A model generated the notes under the pieces. The model saw nothing but the letters and a program-made list of their open reading frames with translations, was not told the DNA's origin and searched no databases. Positions 16,816 to 25,725 of a DNA stretch of 31,909 nucleotides are shown here, one piece after another. Made by a program: the position numbers and the translations under genes. The stretch comes from Planococcaceae bacterium UBA3370 (GTDB lineage: Bacteria > Bacillota > Bacilli > Bacillales_A > Planococcaceae). Location: NCBI GenBank assembly GCA_002360295.1, contig DEQI01000372.1, positions 1-31,909 on the forward strand. Reading direction: 5' to 3'. Numbering within the stretch: position 1 is the stretch's first letter; every line of letters begins with the position of its first letter.

Positions 16816-17184
16816 CTAACCAGAGTACTTATTTTTAATAATCGGATAGTGGTAAATTTCAATATCTGAATCAATGAAACCTCTTCGCTTTGCCCCATGC
16901 AGTGTTTGATACATATTCTCTCTACCAACAGGGTTGTCCGTATGTATATATATTTTGTTTGCCCGTAACCCTTTTTCACAAATATATTTTACTAAGTCAT
17001 AACCTGTTGGCAATAAATTACCTTTTAGATCCTCTCCTAAATCATGGTCAAGAGAAAGTATATCTACTTCGTGATTTTCAAGTAAGTGAATTGCTTCTTG
17101 AAACGTTCTTGCCACGACAAAACCACTCGGACAATCTCTTAAATCATCAACATAAAGATTTATCTTTTGTGTACCCAAAATCAT
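16816..17184 (-). CDS. Cyclic-phosphate processing receiver-domain protein
   Basis: The product of about 122 residues looks like the cREC family, a receiver-like domain proposed from comparative genomics to process cyclic phosphates in RNA or nucleotides. The sequence shows INLYVDDLRDCPSGF at the start, VDILSLDHDLGED in the centre (acidic residues in the positions of a receiver pocket), TGYDLVKYI and IYIHTDNPVGRENM. A GTG at 17187 is only one base from AAGGA, so the ATG at 17184 is the better start. It is the one intact gene between two dead integrases, so it may be cargo of an older element. The biochemical role is family-level prediction. Confidence 0.75.
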   Translation of the reverse strand: MILGTQKINLYVDDLRDCPSGFVVARTFQEAIHLLENHEVDILSLDHDLGEDLKGNLLPTGYDLVKYICEKGLRANKIYIHTDNPVGRENMYQTLHGAKRRGFIDSDIEIYHYPIIKNKYSG

Positions 17185-17422
17185 CACATCCTTAATGCAT
17201 CGTTTGTTTCAATTGTGTAGTGTAATAAAGGATTTTGCAAATATACAACCACTAATTACAAATAGCCTTTTGCTATCACAATTATTTCTCCATTAAATGC
17301 TTCCAAAATAAAGGTAGCTGATTTATTGGGAAACCATTTTTTATAAGTTATACTTACAATATAGTTAATCGCAGCATTAACTGTATCCCTAGTTTCCCTG
17401 TATGGTTCTAGGAGGCATTTTA

Positions 17423-18551
17423 ATGAAAGACCCTATTAAATCGTATACAAAAAAAGATGGCAAGACCTACTACATGTTTAAGCTTTATTTAGGAATAGAT
17501 AGCCAAACAGGCAAACAAATTCACGTTACTAGACGAGGCTTTCTAACAAAAAAAGAGGCTAGTCTCACTTTAGCTCAATTAAGAGTCGAAGTTAGTAAAG
17601 GGGAATATAAGAAGCCTATAACTGAAACATACGAGGATCTATATAATGTTTGGATTCAACACTACGAAAGAACGGTCGAAGAAAGCACCTTTGTCAAAAC
17701 GCTAGGAATTTTCAAGAATCATATTCTACCTGCATTAGGTCACTACCGAATTGAGTGTAGCAATCTGCCAAGGCTTTGTTGATGAATGTTCCTTGAAACT
17801 AAAAAGATTTCGAATGGTTAAAACTTACGCTTCTAAAGTAATTGATTTCGCTATTAAGCGTGAGTACATCAGTTCAAATCCATTCAAGCTAGTGGATCTA
17901 CCTAAAATCAAAGCTTCTGCTGTATTAGATACCGAGGTCAACTACTATTCAAAAGAGCAGCTAATTAACTTTCTTCAATGCTTAAAGCAACTTGGTAACG
18001 CTCAAATAACCGCATTTTACTACCTGCTTGCTTTTTCAGGTATCCGTAAAGGGGAGGCTCTTGCATTAACCTGGTCAGATATAAATTTCGATACAAAGGA
18101 ACTGCTCATTACAAAAGCTCTTTCAAGAGGTAAAAATAACAAGCTTTATATCAAATCAACGAAAACCGATACGATACGCCAGCTTTTAATCGATAATGAA
18201 ACATGCAGCATCTTATTTGAATGGAAAAGGATTCAGCAAGTTAAATTTCCAAATGTGAATGACAAAAGCCAATTAATGTTTACAAACTAACAAAATGGCT
18301 TATTGCAACAAACGGTCCCCAGAAAATGGCTCATGAAAATCATCGACACTTACGGCTTGCCCTATACACATGTTCACTCGTTTCGCCATGTGCATTGCTC
18401 TTTACTTTTCGAAGCGGGTGCAAGTGTCAAAGAAGTACAAGAACGATTAGGTCATACAGATGTGCAAACAACGCTCAACATATATACGCACCTATCAAAG
18501 CGTGCAAAAAATGACACAATTAATAAGTTTGTGACGTACTTAAACTCATAA
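17423..18551 (+). pseudogene. Tyrosine integrase, broken (copy 2)
   Basis: This is a close relative of the intact integrase at 30576: same opening (PIKSYTKKDGKTYYMFKLYLGID), same layout and same distance to an att repeat. AGGAGG precedes the ATG at 17423. The frame is lost near 17757 after GHYRIE, where the alignment suggests a small deletion, and resumes as VAICQGFVDECSLKLKRF. An in-frame TAA at 18288-18290 interrupts the catalytic domain. Arg (SGIRKGEALAL), the His/Arg box (VHSFRHVHCS) and the GHTDVQTTLNIYTH tyrosine are otherwise intact. It was the integrase of an element formerly using the same ssrA site. Confidence 0.9.
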
Positions 18552-18628
18552 AATTGACCCAAAAGTGACCAGTTTTTTAGCCAGTTTCTACTGAAAAGCC
18601 CAGAAAACTCAGTACAATAAAAATAGAA

Positions 18629-18653
18629 AAAACCCTTGATATACAAGGGTTTT
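18629..18653. terminator. Terminator next to left att repeat
   Basis: AAAACCCTTG (18629-18638) and CAAGGGTTTT (18644-18653) form a hairpin with A/T runs on both sides, so it can work in both directions. The same hairpin sequence is found at 31832-31856 beside the other att repeat. Confidence 0.8.
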
Positions 18654-18685
18654 GAACACTCTAGACAACTCTAGAAAATTCAATT

Positions 18686-18707
18686 ATGGAGACGGCGGGA
18701 GTCGAAC
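18686..18707. repeat. att direct repeat, left copy (ssrA 3' end duplicate)
   Basis: The 22 bases starting ATGGAGACGGCGGGAGTC are identical to 31888-31909 at the window end. In reverse complement they read GTTCGACTCCCGCC then GTCTCCAT, matching the T-arm and acceptor 3' end of Bacillus-type tmRNA. No complete tRNA-like part extends beyond this copy, so it is the duplicate made on integration. It separates the intact element from the remains of an older one. Confidence 0.85.
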
Positions 18708-18736
18708 CTACCGTCTTAAAATACTGATATATCAAT

Positions 18737-18755
18737 AGTTGCGGGGGCAATTGAT
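18737..18755. repeat. 19-bp inverted repeat, left copy
   Basis: AGTTGCGGGGGCAATTGAT is the reverse complement, with one mismatch, of 30536-30554 just before the integrase gene. It lies between the left att repeat and the tandem arm-like repeats, suggesting a protein binding site shared by the left end and the int promoter region. Confidence 0.6.
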
Positions 18756-18756
18756 T

Positions 18757-18780
18757 TTTTTGACTACGTTTTTGACTACG
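18757..18780. repeat. Tandem 12-bp repeats, left end (likely integrase arm sites)
   Basis: TTTTTGACTACG occurs twice without a gap. The core TTTTGACTACG occurs again as a 12-base tandem pair at 31765-31788 by the right end. Position and spacing are those of arm-type sites bound by the N-terminal domain of tyrosine integrases. Confidence 0.7.
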
Positions 18781-18894
18781 TTCGATTAAAAATAACAGTT
18801 GTGGTGCAAGATTTCTTCTTAAGTCATCGTTCTATTAGAACAGAAAAATAAATACTATTAGGCTATTACTGAAAAGTCTTGAAAATTAAGTGCA

Positions 18895-21408
18895 TTACAA
18901 TGATTCGCCATATTCTAAAAACAAATCATCTAATTGTGCATCAGTCGTTATTTTTAATACTTTTTTTCTAACATTGGTGTTGGACACGTTTAATAAATAA
19001 TAGCGTTCTTGCTTATCTTTCCCTTTTTGCTTTCGAATTAGTCCAATTCTCGGGAACAAATTCCAAAACTTCTCAGCATAACGAGCTAGACCTTTAATTT
19101 TTGGTACATTATCATTTTTACTCGAATCATGTGGGTCAAATAAATCAAATACATATTTATCATTTTGCTTACGAATAAAGATGAAATCTGGGTACATAGG
19201 AATAATTTTTCCAGCATCTTCGTACGGAACACACATTGACCAATATTTCCTATCTGGGTTTCTTAACCATGCATACACATCAGCTTTTTCAAGCATTATT
19301 TTTACAACATCTTTTTCCCAACCATTAAGATCAATTTTGAATTCACCTTGTGCATCAACGTAAATATGTTTTTCAATTTCAATCGATTTTTCACTTACAG
19401 TATATCCAACAACCTTTGGAAGATAAAATGGCTTTTCAATTGGATTTTCTACTTGCGAAAGAAGTCGCTTAAACTCAGAACCTATATCTTCTGTTTGATT
19501 GGCAATATCAAACTTCCACGTTTCATATAAATCATTAAATTGATTTTCGCAGTAAGTAAATAATTTTTTCATCTGCTTTTCAGACTTAGATAAAACAAGT
19601 ACTTCAAGTTTAAGTTGGCGATAATTTCTTTCTACTTTAGTGTATTTAGACCAATAATAAACATTTAGACCATCAAATAAACTCTTAAGCTTATCAAATG
19701 CCGTCGATATATCAACTACATCCGCTATTAATGAATACTCATTTGTTGTATCGACCAAATTGTCTCTCATACTAAATTCAATTTGATTGACACCAATATT
19801 TTCGATTGTTTCTCGGATTGAATCAAATTCACCTTCGGTTTTCATTTCTTCAATTAATTCTCGCATTTTTGTAACAATTGCATCGTACGTATTTTTCTGA
19901 GCTTCCCTATCAAGCTGATTCATAGTCAATAGCCTTGATAATCTAGAATACTGCTTCAAGAATGAAAGTGAACTTTTCCCTGGAACTTCATATGTAGTTA
20001 ATAAATTAAGCTTGGGGAATAGTTCTTCAAATTCGGTATTTCTTACATAATCAACGAGTGTTCTCTTTGTCCCTGTTTCACTCGGAACAAGCGCATCACT
20101 TTCTTGAAGAGAAATAACTACTCTATTAACCGTTTCTTGATCGTATCCAGGGAGGTACAACGAAACAGAGTTCAATTCAGAATTAGTATTAATTCTTCGG
20201 GCGAGTGGTGTTCGAACCATACGACCAAGTAGCTGAGCAATATAGGTAGCATCGTTTGCCGTACGATAGGAAATCATTGTTTCAGCTCTAGGACAATCCC
20301 ATCCTGTAGACAGATTCATCTTGAAAAGAACAAATCGGATGTTCTCATCATCTTGAATTCTATATGGTTCAACATATGGGATGACCTTACCGCCTATCTC
20401 CACTGATGATTTAAAATCGAAAGTTTGTATCAGTTCGCCATCTTTTAACTCTCTTTCAAGATATTTTTCAATGGTTGCAACGATTAAAGATAAATTTGTA
20501 TTGGAAACATTATCCTTCGAACCATCAGCAACTTGAATAACCATAATAGGTTTAACCAAAGTATCATCATGGCCATCTTCATAATATGATTTCCATTGCT
20601 TACCTTTATTGTCCCAATCAGTTAATGCTTCATTTAGCATCGTCACCTCATTATCTATCATTAAAGCAGGATAGGCGATTTTAATTCGGTCTTTTATCAA
20701 TCCTGAATCTCGAACATCCTCTGGTTTAATCATTATCTTTAATGCAAGTGATTCACTTTGTTCAATAAGTTGCATAAATCTTTCAGGTGTCGCAGTCACC
20801 CCAATTGTTAGTGGTACTGGAGTTAACTTATCTTCTACACTACCTAACAAAAACTTCTGCATAATGGACTGTGCCTTCTTTTCTGATTTGGCATTATTGA
20901 CAGCACCTCTATGGGCTTCATCGATAACCAAATAGAAATTTGAAGGGTACCGTCTAGCTGTATTTTCGATTGTATCCCAGATTGTATATTCTCGTTCATC
21001 TGAATTTGTAGTGAGTTTCTTATCCGCCCCTAATTTTTGAATATTTAAAAAGTAGATATGACCAAATTCAAAAAATTCTTTATCAAACGCCTGATCAATT
21101 TGTACCAATTGGCTTACATTTATCTTATTTGATTGTGCTTCAATTTTGCTTTGCGTTTGTTTATTTAACTCTGGCGAATCGGATAGCCACAAAAATATTG
21201 AATTTTTATTACCTTCATTTACTTCTGAACCGAACAATATTTCTTCAAATAACTTTGTAAGTACAATTGTTTTCCCCGAACCTGTCGGAGAAGAAAATGA
21301 GATTACTGAATTTTTATCAAATTGCTCTTTGGTTGATTGTGCAAATTCAATATTTTTATGAAGACTAACCAGTGCTTTTTCTTGAAATGGATATAATACT
21401 GTTCTCAT
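18895..21408 (-). CDS. Type III-like restriction subunit (Res), DEAD/DEAH helicase
   Basis: This 837-residue protein has a superfamily 2 helicase core: Walker A SPTGSGKT at about 40-47, DEAHRG at about 163-168, GVTATPERF, and an LLGRMVRTPLARR motif VI near 403. The C-terminal part (MYPDFIFIRKQNDKYVFDLFDPHD) occupies the place of the PD-(D/E)XK nuclease; the leading Asp is there but the usual (D/E)XK reads DLFDPH, so the active site differs from EcoP15I-type Res. It would translocate or act as a switch on DNA and cut when sites are unmethylated. It follows mod by four bases on the same strand, with GGAGTG before the ATG. The pair is probably one operon. Confidence 0.87.
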   Translation of the reverse strand: MRTVLYPFQEKALVSLHKNIEFAQSTKEQFDKNSVISFSSPTGSGKTIVLTKLFEEILFGSEVNEGNKNSIFLWLSDSPELNKQTQSKIEAQSNKINVSQLVQIDQAFDKEFFEFGHIYFLNIQKLGADKKLTTNSDEREYTIWDTIENTARRYPSNFYLVIDEAHRGAVNNAKSEKKAQSIMQKFLLGSVEDKLTPVPLTIGVTATPERFMQLIEQSESLALKIMIKPEDVRDSGLIKDRIKIAYPALMIDNEVTMLNEALTDWDNKGKQWKSYYEDGHDDTLVKPIMVIQVADGSKDNVSNTNLSLIVATIEKYLERELKDGELIQTFDFKSSVEIGGKVIPYVEPYRIQDDENIRFVLFKMNLSTGWDCPRAETMISYRTANDATYIAQLLGRMVRTPLARRINTNSELNSVSLYLPGYDQETVNRVVISLQESDALVPSETGTKRTLVDYVRNTEFEELFPKLNLLTTYEVPGKSSLSFLKQYSRLSRLLTMNQLDREAQKNTYDAIVTKMRELIEEMKTEGEFDSIRETIENIGVNQIEFSMRDNLVDTTNEYSLIADVVDISTAFDKLKSLFDGLNVYYWSKYTKVERNYRQLKLEVLVLSKSEKQMKKLFTYCENQFNDLYETWKFDIANQTEDIGSEFKRLLSQVENPIEKPFYLPKVVGYTVSEKSIEIEKHIYVDAQGEFKIDLNGWEKDVVKIMLEKADVYAWLRNPDRKYWSMCVPYEDAGKIIPMYPDFIFIRKQNDKYVFDLFDPHDSSKNDNVPKIKGLARYAEKFWNLFPRIGLIRKQKGKDKQERYYLLNVSNTNVRKKVLKITTDAQLDDLFLEYGESL

Positions 21409-21412
21409 TATT

Positions 21413-23821
21413 TTACACTCCTTGTATCATGAAATTATCTAAGTAATCTTTATACAGTTGATAACTATTGACACCCGAAAATTCTGAAGCCATTTCTGAA
21501 AAAGCATCATTTGAATTCGTAACTATATAAACATATTCAATACCAACATGATTTTTCATTTCTTCTTTGAACTGAGCAAATGCATACTCATTAATTAATA
21601 CTGAAAAATTACTTTCGATTGGGAAAATAAAATCAACATCTTTGACATTCTCTGGGCGCATTCCAACACAACCCGACTTAGCCCATAAAATAGGAAGAAT
21701 ACTATCGAATTCATTTCCTAGCTCAACATCATCCTTGTTTAAAAAGTCTAATGTAAAATACTCACAGTTCGATTTAAAACCTTCCGACATTGCTCTTTCT
21801 TCTTGAGAGAATGAATCTTTGGTACCAAGAATTTCAATACTATTCTCAGAAATTCTTTTATAAGCTGATTTATCTTCTGTAACAATTAGCACCTCAGTGA
21901 CATTATCTTTTCCCTCGAGCGCTTGATACCATTCTTCCTCATATGACAAATCAAATAGAATTGCTGTTGATTTTTCATCGTCTATTGCAAAAGCACCCGA
22001 GTTTACAAGTTTTGTACTTGTAATTCTTTGCGTTCCTAAAAGAGAAATAATCTTTTTCTTTTGTGCAACAGTCGTCATCTTAGATGGAGATATATAGTCA
22101 ATCTGCTTAACCGTTCTTTTCTTACTTGTCATTCGATACTTATCAAGATAATAATTCCCATCGATTGGAACTCCATCGGTATCTACACCTAATATTGAGT
22201 GCTTCACACGTGGCCAAGTCACGGAACGACATATGCCGTTGTTCTCCCATATAGCATCACCTGGCAAGTATCCTTTGCCTAGCAAATCGGTCTCTTCCCT
22301 CGAAGAAACTTCATTATTAGTTACTAAAATCCCTCTTCTATTACCTCCGTCTTCTAAATTCAATAAGTTCAACGCATGTAAAGTTGTCCCACTACCTGCA
22401 AAGAAATCAACTACAAGTGCATCCTTCTTATTACTCAAAAAGCATTTGAGAGTGTCATGAACAGCGTATAATGATTTTGGAAAAGGAAATTGTTTGTTCT
22501 TAATAATTGAGCTGACAATCTGTGTACCATACTTATTGGCGTCGTACAGATTTTTCCTCCAGACCGTTGTTTTTCTCTTAGATGAACTTTGGGTACTAAC
22601 AACAATCTTTGAACCATCAGCTCTTCGTCCCACAACACTATAATCTCCATTTTTCACCTTCTCGATTGATGGAGCTGTTACATACTTTATTGTATATGGT
22701 TGAAATTTATTTTTTTTATTAAAGTTAACCTGTACATAATCCTCATCTAACGCTAATTGAAGGCTTGGTCCTGTTAACCCCCAAATCATTTCTACACCTT
22801 CCTCATTCACAGGAAACACAGCTGTACAACCTTCAATTTGCGGGACACTATTTCTATCTACCTCAGTTGTTATTGGTTCACCAATTTTTATGATTTTTTT
22901 TGTTTTATCTTCTATATAGATCGGATAGAATTGATTTTTTCGAGAGGAACGAACAGATGATGCTTCACTTCGTCTTAAATAAGGCCATCTTATCTCCTTT
23001 AGTTCTTCTCCATCTATCATTTCTTGAGCTCCACTATTCCCGAAATATACCACTAAAAGATATTCATCTACTTGTGAAAGTCGTTTATCACGAGCTTTTC
23101 CTTTTGGATTTATAGTAATATCAACGATTTGACGTTCTGAGCCTTTAAATAGCTCTTCTAGCAACATACCAAGAGCAAACATTTCATTGTCATCAATTGC
23201 GATAATTAAAACTGAATCATCTGGCTTCAAAAGTTTTTTTGCTAATTCTAAACGACGTTTCATAAAAGCTAACCACTTACTATGTCGCCATTCGTCATTA
23301 CTATCTACAAAGCTATTATTGTATTTCCAATCTCTGGCTCCCGTATTATACGGAGGGTCAATATAAATGCAGTCGACTTCTCCAGGATAAAGATAATCTA
23401 ACAATTGAAGGGCATGATAATTATCTGCTTCAATTAGCATATGCCAAGCAGCATCTTTTGGGCCGTTTTGCACTGAATCAACGTGTTTTAACATCGGAAA
23501 GACAGCTTCTCCAAATTTACGAAATTGAACTATTTTCTGTTTTTCCTCTGTAAATAACTCACCTGTCTTCAAGTTTCTTAGCGTGACTTCGTTATCATTT
23601 ATAGCTGTAACTAGATATGCATCATCAACAGACTTGTTTTTATAACAGACAGACATCCCAACCTGTAATTCTGAATTGAATAGTAATGCTTTCTCTGGTA
23701 AGTGTTCTTCAAAGACTAAACCGAATTTTTTCCTTTTCGTTAAATATGCTACTTCATCAGACAATCTTGCTCTAAGGCGTACATCCGAAATTTGGTTAAT
23801 TAAGTCATTTATTGCAGCCAC
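21413..23821 (-). CDS. Type III-like DNA methyltransferase (Mod)
   Basis: An 802-residue adenine/cytosine-N4 methyltransferase of the beta class: catalytic DPPYNTG (155-161) comes before the AdoMet motif VVDFFAGSGTT (470-480), with a target-recognition region of about 300 residues between them. The first 110 residues and the last 250 are extra. The latter contain no motif I recognise. It protects host DNA and supplies sequence recognition to the Res partner downstream. GGAGG stands seven bases before a GTG start. A candidate -10 box (GATAAAAT) lies upstream, after the terminator of the previous operon. The recognition sequence cannot be read from the protein. Confidence 0.9.
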   Translation of the reverse strand: MAAINDLINQISDVRLRARLSDEVAYLTKRKKFGLVFEEHLPEKALLFNSELQVGMSVCYKNKSVDDAYLVTAINDNEVTLRNLKTGELFTEEKQKIVQFRKFGEAVFPMLKHVDSVQNGPKDAAWHMLIEADNYHALQLLDYLYPGEVDCIYIDPPYNTGARDWKYNNSFVDSNDEWRHSKWLAFMKRRLELAKKLLKPDDSVLIIAIDDNEMFALGMLLEELFKGSERQIVDITINPKGKARDKRLSQVDEYLLVVYFGNSGAQEMIDGEELKEIRWPYLRRSEASSVRSSRKNQFYPIYIEDKTKKIIKIGEPITTEVDRNSVPQIEGCTAVFPVNEEGVEMIWGLTGPSLQLALDEDYVQVNFNKKNKFQPYTIKYVTAPSIEKVKNGDYSVVGRRADGSKIVVSTQSSSKRKTTVWRKNLYDANKYGTQIVSSIIKNKQFPFPKSLYAVHDTLKCFLSNKKDALVVDFFAGSGTTLHALNLLNLEDGGNRRGILVTNNEVSSREETDLLGKGYLPGDAIWENNGICRSVTWPRVKHSILGVDTDGVPIDGNYYLDKYRMTSKKRTVKQIDYISPSKMTTVAQKKKIISLLGTQRITSTKLVNSGAFAIDDEKSTAILFDLSYEEEWYQALEGKDNVTEVLIVTEDKSAYKRISENSIEILGTKDSFSQEERAMSEGFKSNCEYFTLDFLNKDDVELGNEFDSILPILWAKSGCVGMRPENVKDVDFIFPIESNFSVLINEYAFAQFKEEMKNHVGIEYVYIVTNSNDAFSEMASEFSGVNSYQLYKDYLDNFMIQGV

Positions 23822-23885
23822 AATTCTTCCTCCGATCTCAAAATCTATAACTTTAATTTTATCATAATTAACATAATAAAAAAGT

Positions 23886-23921
23886 CGTCAATAATAGACT
23901 AAAATTTATCTGTTATTGACG
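23886..23921 (-). terminator. Terminator of the nuclease/ATPase operon
   Basis: CGTCAATAATAG (23886-23897) pairs with CTGTTATTGACG (23910-23921) over 12 positions. On the minus strand it is followed by ACTTTTTT. It separates the Lamassu-like operon from mod. Confidence 0.8.
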
Positions 23922-24051
23922 ATATTATGATTTTCTTAATGGAGCATTTGGTGGGTGGAAAACCATACTAAATTAGTTAATCTCCCCTTTATATAACCCT
24001 CACAATATTATTAAATCCGTGTTAATGCTTATAAAAAACGTTCTTATTTAT

Positions 24052-25725
24052 TTATTCAATCCACCCATTATATTGTTTATATACTTCTTCATACTCCTTA
24101 TTAAGGATGTTAAATGGTTCTTTTAAATCCAATTGAGTAAATGTATAATCTTCAATTGATTTCAAAGTTTGTTCATTATCAGCTATAAATACAAAAGACT
24201 GATGTTTATCCTGTAATGATAAAAAAATAAATTTAGCTGTTTTATCAATTTCAATATTATTAAAATCATCCTTTAAAAAAGTATCAATAAACATAGGGAT
24301 ATGAATTGTATTTTCATTTTCAATACTCATTTTATATATTGTTAAGTATTGGGCTATAAAAGCCTGTACCTTTGATGCACCTGAGAGAGTTATATTTACA
24401 GATTCTAAGTTAGACTTATAGTAATTTTTATAAGCGAATTGAATATTTAAATCTTTAAATGCTGCTATCATTAATTTTTGATATTTACTTGTCACATCTA
24501 CCGAATTTAATTTTCTAAGGCTTTCTTCTATATTTATAAGTTGATTTTCTATAGAAATCTTTTCTGACTTTTCTTTTTTCAACTCTTCCTCCAATTTAAT
24601 ATTCACTCGTGACAGGGCATAACTATCCGCTCTTTCGCCTAATGAAATTACATTAGCATCAGCTTGTAATTTCTCCTTATATTCATCACCAATGTTTAAA
24701 GTTTGATCTAGTTTACTATACATTTCATTAATACTAGTTTGTACATCGTTTAATTCCAATCTGATTTTTTCTCGTTCCTTAATCAAATTCTGCCTCACCA
24801 ATAGCAAACTATAATTTTCTTCAAAACTATTAATAATATTCTGGTGACATGTAGGACATTCTTTATCTAGGTTTTCTTCTATAATTTCGTCAATTGAATT
24901 ATTAAGTGCCCCCTCCATTTCTTCTAATGTATTTTTTTCAAATATTTTTTGATTTAGTTGATTTTTTAAATAATGTTCACTTTCGATTATTGTATTGAAC
25001 ATATTTAATACTAGTTCATAATTTCTTTTAAAGTTCTCTATATCAATATCTTCTAAAATTTTTATATTCTTCAGGTTTTCTTCAATTATCATTTCCTTAC
25101 TTTTAATTGTTGCATTAGTTCTTTGCAATTTTTGTAGAAGAGTATCTTTTTGTAACTTTAGTTCATAATATTCATTACTTCTTGCACCAGTGAAATATTC
25201 TAAAATTATTTTTTTATAATCTTGAATAAAATTAATACCAGTAAAAGTATCAGTTAAATAAGATTGCCAACTATTGTCCTGATCCGTATAAAAAGGAAGG
25301 AAAATATGATTAGGATATAGTTTAGTTTCAGCCCCTCCCTTATCAAGAGTTACTAATTTTATATTTAATATTTCATTCAACTTCTCTTTAAAGGTTTTCG
25401 TGTCATAGTATGTATTAATTCCATTTCCATTGCACTCTACTATTTTAAAACAATTCTTCCCTCTTCCTTGCTTTAACCTTTGTCTAACCAAAATATATTC
25501 TTCATTATTGATTCTAAATTCTATAATATAAATGTTAGATGTATTATTGACTATAGATGTGTCTTTAACATCACATCCAAACGTATATAAAATTGAACGT
25601 GACAATGTTGTTTTTCCAGTATCCTTTTCTCCTACAATTAAATTAATCCCTGAAGTAAAAGTTTCGCTAAATGCTTTCTCTTTTTCAGCAGATAAGATTG
25701 AAAACTTTTTAATTATTAAATTCAC
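24052..25725 (-). CDS. Rad50/SMC-like ATPase with zinc hook (LmuB-like)
   Basis: The 557-residue protein has the split-ATPase layout of Rad50/SMC. An N-terminal Walker A (GEKDTGKT, 32-39) is followed by coiled coil (about 185-285), a zinc-hook CPTC (290-293), returning coiled coil (about 305-410), then the ABC signature region LSGAS (447-451) and a Walker B-like IPMFIDT (476-482). The residue after Asp481 is Thr where Rad50 proteins usually have an acidic residue, so hydrolysis may be unusual. Its GTG start overlaps the upstream nuclease stop (GTGA), showing tight coupling; AGAGGTG is the ribosome site. The pair resembles Lamassu LmuA-LmuB, where the SMC protein senses DNA ends or structures and frees the nuclease. 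Confidence 0.82.
   Translation of the reverse strand: MNLIIKKFSILSAEKEKAFSETFTSGINLIVGEKDTGKTTLSRSILYTFGCDVKDTSIVNNTSNIYIIEFRINNEEYILVRQRLKQGRGKNCFKIVECNGNGINTYYDTKTFKEKLNEILNIKLVTLDKGGAETKLYPNHIFLPFYTDQDNSWQSYLTDTFTGINFIQDYKKIILEYFTGARSNEYYELKLQKDTLLQKLQRTNATIKSKEMIIEENLKNIKILEDIDIENFKRNYELVLNMFNTIIESEHYLKNQLNQKIFEKNTLEEMEGALNNSIDEIIEENLDKECPTCHQNIINSFEENYSLLLVRQNLIKEREKIRLELNDVQTSINEMYSKLDQTLNIGDEYKEKLQADANVISLGERADSYALSRVNIKLEEELKKEKSEKISIENQLINIEESLRKLNSVDVTSKYQKLMIAAFKDLNIQFAYKNYYKSNLESVNITLSGASKVQAFIAQYLTIYKMSIENENTIHIPMFIDTFLKDDFNNIEIDKTAKFIFLSLQDKHQSFVFIADNEQTLKSIEDYTFTQLDLKEPFNILNKEYEEVYKQYNGWIE

Noticed and set aside
18686..18730. A complete tRNA or tmRNA at the left att repeat
   Set aside because: Only the last 22 bases match; the T-stem partner and the rest of the acceptor are missing.
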